From the NCBI GenBank assembly GCA_964036155.1, contig OZ038422.1:32573201-32637200 (forward strand): a stretch of 64,000 nt of DNA, written 5' to 3'. The translations under genes and the position numbers were made by a program. Shown piece after piece: positions 36,605 through 48,122 of this stretch. Source of the stretch: Diploscapter coronatus. Lineage: Eukaryota; Nematoda; Chromadorea; Rhabditida; Rhabditidae. The notes under the pieces were generated by a model. That model was not told the origin of the DNA. It searched no databases and was given only the letters and a program-made list of their open reading frames with translations. The stretch's first letter is position 1. Each line of letters opens with the position of its first letter.

Positions 36605-38776
36605 ATGACTGACTCGAAAGCAGCCAAGCCCTCGGAGCTGACTAGATGCGTTAAGGTTGGCGCTGCTGATGAAAATCGCGAACGATGGCCTATTTAGCAA
36701 TCATTTTTTGCGCGAGATGCGCCATTTGCCTTCAACAGCCCGCAGATTTTCTCGACGAGCGCAGACGGGACGGTGATTTATGCGTTGAAGGTCGAGATTC
36801 ACCTTAGCGTCGAGTCGGAGACGAGGGAGATCATCTCGGTGCTGTCCGCGAGGCACATCAGTCAACAGCACGTCCAGACTGGGAAGGTAGCTTGAAGCTT
36901 GCCTCTCAACTGCTGAAATAATGCATTCAATCTCAGTCCCTCACGTACGAGCTCGACCCCGACATCGAGCTGCTGGAGCTGCGTTCGATCGTCGACTTCT
37001 ACCCTCTGTGCGGGAAGTTCGGCGTCCTGATGACGTTCAACTACGACCGCTCCGAGATCCGCCAACTGCTGCTCTGGCTCGACGAGACGAGGGAAGCCGC
37101 GGAGTTGGTCGGCATCAAAACCATCACTCTAGGCGGACTGGCCGGACTCCCTAATATGGGTGGGGGAATTTGATCGGCTGTGATAATTTGTTTGATCGTC
37201 ATTCATTCATTCAGGCATGGGTCATCGTGTTCACGGCGAAATTCTGCTGGTGGGGCCTTCGAACAGAGAACGACATCGCTCGGTTGCAGCCTATCTGGTA
37301 CAAATGTTCTTGAAGATTTGAATGACTGAATGAATGATTCAGCTCCCAATGGATCCTCTGCAGCCACACTACGTTCGGGATCTGCAGCCACATTTGACGC
37401 AATTCATCGCCTTTCTCCATTCGAACGGGCAGCAGAGTGTGTGTCTCTTCGATCGCGGCGTGTTCATCAAGGACAACTGCCTGTACTTTCTGATGAAGTG
37501 CCGACACGAGCCGAACATAGTCACTGGATTCATGGGGAAGACGGACCTGCTTACTGGGGTGAGCGGCAGACGGCGACTGACGCATTCCATCTTTAAATTG
37601 GACGATTCGGAAGTCGAGTTGGTCGTTCTAATGAAGATCAACTTTGATCAAGTGTTCAGATTTTCGGAGCTCTTCAGCGTGCGCGACATCATTCAGCTGG
37701 TTCACTGCGATCGGATGATCTATTTCGCAATGTTGCGGCCGGACTACGAATCGATGCAGACGCTCTACTGGCAGGTCAAGTACTTGATGGGCAAATGCAC
37801 GCTGTGAGCGCAACCAATTCTTTCAAAGACTTCAAAAATCGACGATCTCAGAAAAGCGCTTGCCTGGTTGCTGTCGTTCTTCATGTGGTCGCAGAAGTTC
37901 GATGGAGGCTGGGGTGTGCGATTTTACTTGTGGGTGCTGGAGACTCTATTCGGCCGACAGATGCTGCCCTCGATGATTCCGGAGCCGGTCAGTCGGCTGT
38001 ACTCGTTGAAATTGACCTCGCTCAAGTGGAAAGTCGTCGATCATTCGGTAGGAGGAAAATGGTAATTACTATAATATATATGTCGTGTGGTGTGAACTAT
38101 TTTTTCTCACACTATTTCTCCCTACTTTCACTTCCTTCCTTATCTCTAACTATAGCGCACGACATCGCGACATGCAGTAATTGCCAGGGGAAGTACATTT
38201 GAAACTTCGCAAAAATGCCTGTTTCAGTTCACGTGCAGCCATCCCCTGACGGGCTCGGACAAGTCGATTTACACGGTGATGGATTGCGACCAGAAGGGCG
38301 GACTCGTCATCGCCGACATGCCCGACACGTACGGCAGAGTCGAGGAGAACGACGAGAAATTGCAATATTCTGCGTGCGTACATTTTCAAGATTATTCATA
38401 ATTCTAAGGTTTTCCAAATTATTTTCCTGAATACTTCTCGGAACGCTCAATAGCTGATCTTCAAATTTTCCAAGAGAATCAATTTCTGTTGACTTTTTTA
38501 TTCATTTGGAAATGTCGCAGCAGCGTAACGTCTCAAACGATGAGATGAATTTCTTCGTGTGTCCGACGTTTAGCTCTTGTGCAATATGTTCAAAAATGAT
38601 CACTTTTTCGATTTAGTTGAATTTCCAGGGTGAGCTACATCTGCCCGACCACATCACCGCTGGCATTGACCCGAATTGCAGAACACGCCGCGTACCGCTG
38701 GTATCCCGCGTTCGAACGAAGTGACCTACTCAGGCGAAGTCTCGGCATCGTCGACTGGAAGAAATCTCTCTTCTAA
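36605..38776 (+). CDS. Conserved-looking protein of about 500 residues, function unknown
   Basis: I do not recognise this protein. Eight exons join in phase from MTDSKAAKPSELTRCVK to a terminal DWKKSLF. Its codon use is richer in GC than its surroundings (36700-37800), which argues for real, selected coding sequence. Visible features: no signal peptide; an N-terminal alpha/beta-looking part (VIYALKVEIHLSVESETREI, FYPLCGKFGVLMTFNY); a central LFDRGVFIKDNCLYFLMKC block; two moderately hydrophobic stretches near residue 330 (LAWLLSFFMW, GWGVRFYLWVLETLF); and a C-terminal WYPAFERSDLLRRSLGI. About ten cysteines are scattered. No catalytic motif is evident. Introns are short except about 38049-38226, which holds a hairpin element, and the one before the last exon (about 250 bases). 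AATAAA lies at 38889. It could be a divergent member of a known family that I cannot place. Confidence 0.75.
38080..38165. repeat. Small hairpin element H in an intron
   Basis: Ends ATGTCGTGTGGTGTGAACTAT and, reverse-complemented, ATGTCGTGCGCTATAG are an imperfect inverted repeat; the inside has TCACACTATTTCTCCC. It fills the intron at about 38049-38226 of the unrecognised gene. Confidence 0.5.
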
Positions 38777-38948
38777 TGCATAGGCATGAAATTAGTGATG
38801 AGACGCACCTAAAATATTTAAAAAAAAAAATTGTAACCTGTAAAGCCTGGAAAAACCGCTAAATATGGATACTATACACTGATTCGACAATAAACAAAGC
38901 GTGATTAATTACAATTCGAATTTATTTGATGAAGCTGGCGAATAATAG

Positions 38949-39079
38949 CAGACTTCTCAAAACTCAACCCGCAGAAAAAAATAGTGTGGCATATCGAGAA
39001 AGAGAGGAAAAGAGCATATCTTCTTTTCCTTTCTCGATAAGATATACTATTCTCTGCGGGTCGCGCTTTGGAGAAGTTT
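38949..39079. repeat. Hairpin MITE, family C, copy 2, perfect 9-bp target duplication
   Basis: A 131-bp hairpin beginning CAGACTTCTCAAAACTCAAC and ending GAGAAGTTT, nearly the same as 31596-31732 along its length. GAATAATAG flanks it on both sides (38940-38948 and 39080-39088). It lies between two convergent genes. Confidence 0.88.
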
Positions 39080-39125
39080 GAATAATAGAGTAAAACAACT
39101 TGTAATTTTTAAATCAGAAAACTAA

Positions 39126-39756
39126 TTATGAACTGGGAGTTGTTGTGGGTAAGCTCCAGCATTCAGAGCTGGGAGTCTCTTTAGTTAGTGAATTCATGAA
39201 ACAGGTCGTTGCTTGAGCCAGTGCCATGAATTGATCTCTTCCAGTTTGAATCTAGAGGATTGCTTAAAATGCAAGCATTCTTTACGTACAAACTTACCGT
39301 ATCATAAGTAGCGTTAAATGTATCTTCGATAGGACTAGTACCATTAGTGCCAATTACGTAATCCTCGACTTTCGTTAAAATTGTATTAGTCGTGCTTTCT
39401 TTTCCGTCAAAAATCTAAAATTTTCATTTAGATAGAAAAGCTCATGCAATTCAATTAGTACTGTTGTAAATGTGCTAGGATCCGAATTGTTTTGCGCACT
39501 CCAAACTGTATTGTTGAGTATAACTAGATTGCCGTTCAGAGTGTGAACCATGCTGATGAGGTCATTCATGTTGATGTATCGGGCGACTTGCTAAATTATT
39601 TTTTTACTCTTGAGACTTTCTGGACATTACCTCCGGAATGATGAATTCGAATTTGCAATTTCCTGCGTCATGATCACATCCATAATTAATTTGCGATTTG
39701 AAAGCCAACACTGCGGGAACTAACAGAAACAAGGCTAACTTCCACCGACTGATCAT
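39126..39756 (-). CDS. Small secreted protein of unknown function
   Basis: Four exons. A signal peptide (MISRWKLALFLLVPAVLA) is followed by FKSQINYGCDHDAGNCKFEF, then a stretch with several Asn-glycosylation sequons (NNTVW, NNSD, GTNGT, NAT). The C-terminus has two further cysteines and a Thr/Pro-rich end (LPTTTPSS). Four cysteines fit two disulphides. Length is about 150 residues. No family recognised. It lies between the unknown plus-strand gene and prominin, with intron lengths of about 40-57 bases. Confidence 0.7.
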
Positions 39757-40479
39757 AGCTAAATGAAGTCTTTCAAAACACTCTAATAGATGAAAAATAG
39801 CAAAATGATTGATTTATGGGAAAGTTTTATGCAGCCTGAATTGTAACAGTGGCAGGCAATATGTTAGGCGTTTAGATCCATATAAATTGATAAGCCTCCA
39901 AAATTGATGATAACAACAAAAGGAAGTTAGAGGGGAGGCGAAATTCAGTAGCGCCAGAGAAATTTACGATGAACGTCATAAATCTCTCTGACGTTTTCTT
40001 CAATTTTACAGCTTTCATTGAAATTTTTGAGAATTTTTCAAAATATTTATTTCTTATAAGTTAAGTGACAGAAAAAGTACCCATATTCGAGGGGCAACAG
40101 GATAATGTGTTATCACAGTTTATGACTAGAAGCCTGATGTATCGATCATAAGTTAAAGCATCGCAATTCGAAATATAAACAAGTTGAGCAACAAATAAAA
40201 ATTAACGCGAAGTCTGATCAATCAAAATCGCTGTCCAAGAGATCGTGAGCCGTAATCATCGTGTCTAAAATTTCATGTAACATAAACGTACAAATTTAAC
40301 GAGTTTTGGAGAATCTCATGAAACCTCTATTATTCTGTTGGTCGATCATTTTATTCTCATCCTCAAATTTTTATAATAGGCCAGAATTTTTTCAGGAAAT
40401 GATGAAAATGTCGATTCCCTCACAACTCAAGGACATAATCGTCCGTCTATTAATCAATGGACAACGAAGTTCTATTCAG

Positions 40480-40537
40480 GATTGTAAATGTTTAGACACG
40501 CGGGTATACACGCACATGTTAAACATTTACAGTCTTG
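40480..40537. other. Short near-perfect RNA-type hairpin
   Basis: GGATTGTAAATGTTTAGACA pairs almost fully with TGTTAAACATTTACAGTC, leaving a loop of about a dozen bases. The stem of about 23 pairs with few mismatches is of the size of a microRNA precursor arm. It lies 50-110 bases past the prominin stop codon, in its likely 3' untranslated region on the minus strand. A processed small RNA is only a possibility. Confidence 0.35.
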
Positions 40538-40588
40538 AGTATATCTTCATGAAGATGGAAACAAAATTTTTGACCATTATAATATTTC

Positions 40589-43500
40589 CTACTGGTTGTA
40601 TGGGTGAACCCGTACTCCTGATGAAGATTCGTAGGGCGATGACTCATATGGGGACGGTAGATGTACGACTTGAGGTGGTGGTAGTTCGTCCTGCTCCCAG
40701 GCAGATGTCAACGCCTGTAATTTGCTTTTTGCACTCCTTCAGATAGACTCTGGAGTCGTACCGCGTGATTTTTATTCCCCTTGCCCTTCTTCGTCCTTCC
40801 CGACGTGTAAAAACTTCCAGAAGAATTGCCTATGAACAGCCATCTGCTTGATAGCAGCAAAATTATCGCTAGAGGGAGATAGATTATCGCTGCCAATCCT
40901 GGAATGAAATTGGGGGAATGTCTTTATTCTTTTGAACAAATAGTGTACCAGAAGAAGCCCAAATTCCATGAATCGGTCGTCCGAATGCATCGCAAATGAT
41001 ATTTCCGGTATTTATGTAGATGTTGACGAGGGGATAGCAGGGGAAGGCTTGGGATGAGAGTTGGTTCTAAAAATTTTCCTTGTATATTCAAACTTTACTC
41101 TTTTTAACTTACAATCAAATCATACAGCGATCCATTGACGATGCCGTAGGAGAGATCAAATTGGCTGTTCGTCGTGTCGATCATACCGCTCTTCGTTTCA
41201 TTGATATGGTCCGACGAGAGTTGATTCGATGAGAAAGTAATATCGCTGTAGAGGGTCGTGAAGTTCTGGACGAGTATGTTGAAGTCACTGCAATTTCCTA
41301 CATTATTTTTTTTACATGAATTGGAACTTTACTCATTGAGTTTCTGTAGGTCTTTAATCGCTTGAGCAGTATCTGACTCATCGACACTCTTGCATTGGGG
41401 GATGTAATTTGGGCCTAAGTCATTTAGAGACTTTAGGTACTTTGTCAACTGGTCCATAGTTGCCTGAAACATGATTTTGTTGAAGAAGAAGGAAAATGAC
41501 TCGTACATTTAATAGATCCGTCAAGTTTTGATCAACAGAATAACTCAAGTCGGCATCGGTGATTTCCTTATCAATTTGATCTTTGAAGGAGATCAGGTTC
41601 ATTTGCTGTTCGATGTCCTCGGGATTCAACAGAACTGTCCCATTGATTGCTGAGAATAGCGTTACACCTGCAGAAGGATCGGAGCACTTCGTAAGAATAT
41701 CGCTAAATTTCGTCTTTTTCTTCGAATAGGTGAAATGACTTACCCAATATTAAGCGTAACAGAGCTGTCACCGTATCCATGAATCACAGAATTATTTAGA
41801 GTCAACGAATTGAACACACGATATGTCGGGTCTCCGAATAAAGGCTTGCAGGCACCCGCAATCGCCCATCCACCGACAAATTCAGTGCTGAGAAAAGAAA
41901 ATTTCGCAAAAAAAATTCTTGGATTTGATCGATCGTACCTGGAGGTACCCATGACCAGCCACGTCGTCCAGATTACGTAATAGAAGCCCAGAATTGCAAA
42001 AACTCCGAATAATGAGGACACCTTTGAGCGATTTCCGGGATCTATAAAACAAAATGTTTTGTATTATTGATCGGAGAGAACGTCGATAGTCAAAAAATCA
42101 CGCTATTCGTCTCGTCTCTCTTCTACGCGACTCATTATTCCGCTCCCCAAATTCGATTTCTAATTGTTGCTGCATGAATATATCGGCTTTGCTCTCCAAT
42201 CAACAATATTTGATAGATGAAAATACTTACCATTCTTCGAGATGAACACAAAGACAAGCGCCAGGACTGTTAACGCGATGAAGAGCAAAGTGATAGCTGC
42301 TGGTAGCGTGAAAATGAGTCGAACGCTCATCTTCACCCATCCATAACCACTCCAATCGACGACGTCTTTTCTGCCGATTTTGATGATGTTCGCGATGTCG
42401 TGGACCTGAGATTAATATCTTTCAAAATTGATGTGTTTTTATCGGATTTTCACCTGCCCCATGGTGTCATTAACACTTGAGCTGATTTCGTTGATCGTCT
42501 GACTGATCTGCGCCTGAGTTTGAGTCATCTGATCAGTAGATTGTTGGATTTGAACGCCGATCTAATGGTATTCAATCAAAACCTTCTTTCTTTAACAATT
42601 TACCGTAATATTCGTAGCATTTATATTCGCGTTGACCGTCGTTAAGAGATCGTTCATGCCGGTTTGGATTTGGCCAATTCCCTATATAAGAAGTTATTTA
42701 TAAAAATCGAGTATGGGGTGGTACCCAAGAAGTTGACCCTCGAATTTCGAGTTGATATTTTATTCCTGGGGGTTTTCGACTATGCTGATTACGAATTTGA
42801 CGGTTAAAACTCGATCCGACCACTTGTTCCGCCTGCTCCGGAAGGTCCGCATACGGTAGTTCCAGAAAAATCTATTTTCGTTATTCGGCACGAGAAAAAT
42901 TAAAATTTGGTATCAAAATGCTCGCAGAGACCAGCTGAGCACGATTCTGAAAAGACCTCGTCGAAATGACACCGAATAAGGAAGTTATGATGAAAGTAGT
43001 GAAACGTATGGAAAATGTCATATTGATTTTTCGCTTCTTTTAATTTTTAACTTTTTAAAAGCCTCAGGTTCCGTGAGTTATTTATACTGAGAAGTAGTCC
43101 AGGTCTTCTAGTTTCTGAAACACTTGACCGTTTCTCTATAGACTGCCCGCTAGAGGAGAAATTCCACTTCTTCGGAGAGTTGTCATGGCTCACTTTTGCC
43201 TAGTTTGATTTCAAAAATTCATAACTTCCATAATTCTGAACTAAATTCGATAATTCTTTTTTTGTTTGATTACTATAGATATTAAATTTATCAGACACTA
43301 AAAGAGAATTTTTTTGAATATTGATTTTTTGCAGAAATGCGCACTTTTCGCGTCTTGATTGTGTACTTTTCGATCCGTACTGTGTTTACGCGTAAATTGC
43401 GTTGGAAAAATCTGTCCTTCCAGTATGTTGTGTAGAATGACATGGTGAACAACTTTGTTTCAGGATCAACTTTGGATTCACAATCTTATGAGCTCCAGAA

Positions 43501-46344
43501 TTTTTTGAAGTTCAATGACCAATTATTGCAAAGTGCCCTTAGGGCAGTAACTTTCAAAAATTCATAGCTCCTTATGTATGCACATTCCAGAATAGGTTCT
43601 GGAACAAAGTTGATCAACTTGAAGAGCTCTACAAGATTTCATGGAAAACTCCGACGTTAACTCACATTACCCTTGTAAACATAATACGGGTATATAGGGT
43701 AACTTCGAGTAAGTTTTTCCCGCCAAAAATAATTTGTAAAATTTTCTTGTTACTTTTACATTGTTCTATTACTCAAGATCTACAAAACAAAAAAATAATA
43801 ATGAAATTTTGTCAGAAATATAGGAAGATATGAATTTTTGAAATTTACTGCCCTAAAGGCATTTTGCAATAATTGGTCGTTGAACTTCAAAAAATTCTGT
43901 AGCTCATACGAATGTGAATTCAAAGTCAGTTCTGGAATAAAGTTGTTCACCATGTCCATCTACGCGACATACTGGAAGGACGAATTTTTCCAACGTCGTT
44001 TACGCGTAAACGCAGTACGAGTCTAAAAGTACGCAATCAATACGCGAAAAGTGCGCATTTCTGCAGAAATCGATATTCAAAAAAATTCTCTTTTTGGTGT
44101 TTGATAAACTAGATAATAAATTCTGTCTAATAAAAAAAGAATTATCGAATTTGGCTTAGAATTATGGAAGTTATGAATTTTTAAAATCAAACTAGGCAAA
44201 AGTGAGCCATGACAACTCTCCGAAGAAGTGGAATTTCTCCTCTAGCGGGCAGTCTATAGAGAAACGGTCAAGTGTTTCAGAAACTAGAAGACCTGGACTA
44301 CTTCTCAGTATAAATAACTCACGGAACCTGAGGCTTTTAAAAAGTTAAAAATTAAAAGAAGCGAAAAATCAATATGACATTTTCCATACGTTTCACTACT
44401 TTCATCATAACTTCCTTATTCGGTGTCATTTCGACGAGGTCTTTTCAGAATCGTGTTCAGTTGGCCTCAGCGAGCATTTTGATACCAAATTTTAATTTTT
44501 CTCGTGCCGAATAACGAAAATAGATTTTTCTGGAACTACCGTATGCGGACCTTCCGGAGCAGGCGGAACAAGTGGTCGGATCGAGTTTTAACCGTCAAAT
44601 TCGTAATCAGCATAGTCGAAAACCCCCAGGAATAAAATATCAACTCGAAATTCGAGGGTCAACTTCTTAGGTACCACCCCTCTCTACAAAAAACTCGATT
44701 TTTATAAATAACTTCTTATATAGTAAAATCTCATTATGCGGTGTTTCAATTTGGAGTGATTTTTACCCAATTGTTTAAGCTGGCCAATAATATGGATATA
44801 TTCGTTAAGGTAGCAGTCAAATTTTGTATTTCGTTATTACAGCCTTGACTAGTCTTTGGTATTTTTTCCAAATCGCTTTGTGCTTTATCGACATCAGTCT
44901 GGCAGATTGGGGTTTGTTCCTTTATTGCCGGCAGAGTTGTATCATTATCCTAAATTGAGCACATTTCCTGCTGATGCTATGCCGATGTTTTAAAAAAAAA
45001 AAAAGAATCTTACCCTTTGAAGAGCAGTGATCCCCGTTTGATCGCTGAAGTTAGAGAATAGACTATTGGGAAATTGTTGCATTTGGGTGGTCATCGTCGA
45101 GAACGTCTGGTTGATGCCCACATTTGTGCTACAAGTGAGCTCTTCTGTACCGTTCGACATTACGCTTTGCAGATCTGAACTCATCATTTTGGACTTGGTC
45201 GTGCAAAATTATCGATAATTTCAGAATTGTAAAGTAGAAAGGTCTCTTTTTAAATAAACGAAATAAGTTAAATGAGAAGTGATGAAGAATTATAATTAGG
45301 GAATGACTCGTGTAGAGTAGAAACACTTGCAAGAAATTGCATATTTATTCCTCGATCTCTATAGTAAACCCTCAAGTTTCACTAGTGAATGTTTTCGAAT
45401 TCAACAGCTTGTAATTCATCTACCTTCACAGCACTCCTCCCCTACAGTCTTCCGGGGTCGGACAGAACTCAACTTTATAGACACTTCTACCCAGTGAATT
45501 TTACAAAATTGTCAAAAATCCCTTACCATCGAAAATCAGATTAGTGTATTCGTCTCCCTTATCAATTTGACTGTAGACATTCAAAGCACTTTGATTATAG
45601 ATGATTATCGCGGTGATGATCAACGCGAACGCGGCTACTAATAAAACCAAGTAGATGATGATTTTGATCTTCGAAGATTTGTCCTGAAATTGAATCACTT
45701 TTATTGGATTGAAAAAAAAAACAACAAATCAGACCTGCTTTCCCACGCCACATGATTCGCAACAACACCGTCCTATGCAAAACACAATTGCTAGAATTAG
45801 TGATGCGAGTATGATCACCAATCCAATGCACCAGAAAGCGATTGTACCGCCCTGAAAGTTAAAATTTTATCAATTAAGCGAAAAAACTGCCCGTCGGAGT
45901 CGTTCGATGTCGGATGCGGCACGATTTTGCTGAGAATTTTTTTATGAGGTAAAAAAATACCTGACTCTTAATGATAGCCGAAACCAAGTCACCGATATTC
46001 TGTACGCCAGAACCTTGGGTTAATAAATTGTAGATATCCTGAAAACGATAAACTTCGAAAAGTCAATTTAAGACTGCTTCCTTACCTGAACAACATCATC
46101 AGGCAATTGGCCTTGCAGCCCATAAGCGATTCCCTTTGCTATTGAATAAAACCCATTTAAAGTACCAAAATCGCTATTTACTTGATTGACTGGTAAATCC
46201 CTATTACATTGTGAATAGTCTGTCGTATCTAAAAATGAATTTCATAGCATAAAGTAGTTCTTTAGATCACTTACCTTGACAATATACAAACAAAACGACA
46301 AAAATTAAAAATATTGAAAATAATCGCAATAAGTTAGACCCCAT
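40589..46344 (-). CDS. Prominin (CD133 family) pentaspan membrane glycoprotein
   Basis: About 800 residues with the prominin layout: signal peptide (MGSNLLRLFSIFLIFVVLFV), a short N-terminal ectodomain (CNRDLPVNQ...YSIAKGIAYGLQ), TM1 (FWCIGLVIILASLILAIVFCIG) followed by a Cys run (RCCCESCG), TM2 (IIIYLVLLVAAFALIITAIII), a large first loop with many sequons, TM3 (FTLPAAITLLFIALTVLALVF), TM4 (VSSLFGVFAILGFYYVIWTTW), a second large loop with GACKPLFG, and TM5 (LAAIIYLPLAIILLLSSRW) with a basic cytoplasmic tail. Prominins mark plasma-membrane protrusions and cilia and bind cholesterol. About 15 introns, mostly near 50 bases; one holds a 2.0-kb foldback element. The last small exon (HPYNQ, stop 40589) joins in phase. 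The family call is firm. Confidence 0.9.
42682..44723. mobile_element. 2.0-kb foldback (inverted-repeat) element A in a prominin intron
   Basis: Almost the entire 2042 bases are one giant inverted repeat. The left arm begins CTATATAAGAAGTTATTTAT and the right arm is its reverse complement; the arms stay near-identical for about 900 bases up to a centre near 43700. No transposase-like frame. It lies in one prominin intron; its left end is exactly the intron's acceptor (CTTATATAG| on the minus strand). Removing it and one CTATATA copy would leave an intron of about 50 bases. Confidence 0.9.
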
Positions 46345-47900
46345 CGAGTTTGAAAATCTAAATGTCAGGCATGAAAATTTCGACAAATTTACAACAGCTA
46401 TGCAAACATTTATGACTAACATGAAACTTTATGATATTATGAACGAGTGCATTATGAACGCTCAATTCCTGGCATCACTCTTTCTTAGCGCTAATCACTT
46501 CGCGATTTATCGGCGATTACCAAAGAATTGATGAAAATGATAAAACTAAAGTCAGTAGAAATTCCTAGGGATCGCAAATGGTCTTACATTGCTTACAATT
46601 TTCGAGAATTTTCAACTCCCAATAATCAAATACGATGCAACTAAGACATTAGTGGAGAAAAAATAAAAGAAGAACCATTTTTAATCGAAAGGTGCCGCCA
46701 AATCGTCAGAAAAATGAACACGATTTCGTGATATAAAGGTTCCGCGAACGCGCACTTTCTGACGAGTTATTCTGGTGAGCGACCATTTCTATGGGTGGTT
46801 CATCGATTCTGATGATAATCATCTTTTCTGAGCACCAAGTTTGAAGGAAACTTGCTTCCTATTTTTGGGATTTTCAATGACAACTTTTTGAGCAAAAGTG
46901 AAAATGCAAGGAGAGGAGTTGGCGATCTCTAAAAAGTTCTACGTAGCTAGGATTAAAGCGAAATGATTTTAAAATGACGCATTCCACGCAAATGATAATC
47001 ATCTTTTTCAACTCATATTTATCTAGTGCGAAGTGCGTTTTAATTAAATATCTTGATTAGCAATGAAATGAAATGGAGGGACTATTAGTAAGACTTGCCA
47101 AATTGGAAAATGAAATGAAGTATCGATTCTCAACAAAACTATTTCCTAACTTTACTATATTATCAAGGTCGAACGAATCATATATAGGCATAAGCAGATT
47201 TTAGTGCTTAAACAGGAAAGGTCCGATAGATAGTGAGCGCGGAGTGCGTACTGAATAAACTTTATTATGGGCGAGGATGCGAGAAAATAGCGATAATATT
47301 CAGAAAAAGATGTCATTTTTACCATAGAAGAGCAAAGTGAGAAGAAAAGTTCAAAATTATGGGGGGAAGTACGTGTGCATTGAAAGGTGTGGCCATTAAA
47401 CGACGTATCACGTTGAAATGAATGAGATATAAAATTTAACGGACATTACAAACTCGGAAATATTCGATGAATTTAATCAATCCTGCATTGAGTCATCGGT
47501 GAATAATAAGATCATAAAAATTCTCCGTGTTTTGAAATTTTCAACAAAATATATCACCCTTTCAACTTGCATCAAATGGCACATTTTCTGGATAGCATGA
47601 ACAATTTGAATGTTTGTTGATATATTCTCATGCATGCATTGTAATATAGGAACGGAAAAGTTTATGATGTAATGGAATTTGGCAAATTTATTGAATAAAA
47701 TTGTGCAAAATTGAAAAATGATGAGGCTGGTTTTAGAGCGATGATAGATAGAGTTTGCTGAGTGAGTCAGTACTAAGAAATGATAACGCCAGAGCACTAC
47801 TTCCTAATCGGGAGAATTAAAATTGACAACTTCCATCGAAACACTAATTAAAATCATTATTATTCATGCATGAAAGCTATTATCTCTATCACGAAGACAT
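46345..47900. other. Gene-free stretch upstream of prominin
   Basis: No gene seen. AT-rich, with a minus-strand frame of 106 residues near 47477-47797 that shows no motif and no partner exon. Confidence 0.45.
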
Positions 47901-47914
47901 CATTATTAGGCTGC

Positions 47915-48122
47915 GAGCACTTTTTTCCCACGAGTGAGCACTTTGTTACCAAAGAAAATAATGAGCACTTTGTTACCAAGAGTGAGCACTTTGTTACCAA
48001 AGAGTAGAATAAAAGTGAGCATTTTGTTCCCACGAGTGAGCACTTTGTTACCAAGAGTGAGCACTTTGTTACCAAAAGTGAGCACTTTGTTACCACAAGT
48101 GAGTACTTTGTTCCCAAAAACG
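47915..48122. repeat. Left 21-bp tandem array of foldback element B
   Basis: About nine units of TGAGCACTTTGTTACCANNAG with two short spacers (AAATAA and TAGAATAAA). Unit variants (TTGTTCCCACGAG, TTGTTACCACAAG) recur, so the array grew by duplication of mixed units. It mirrors 49391-49618 on the opposite strand. Confidence 0.9.

Noticed and set aside
37339..37641. Open frames in other phases over the GC-rich part of the unknown gene
   Set aside because: Shadows: only the frame carrying LFDRGVFIKDNCLYFL joins the neighbouring exons in phase.
43838..44026. Open frame inside foldback element A
   Set aside because: Lies in the inverted arm, mirrored on the other side; no transposase signature.
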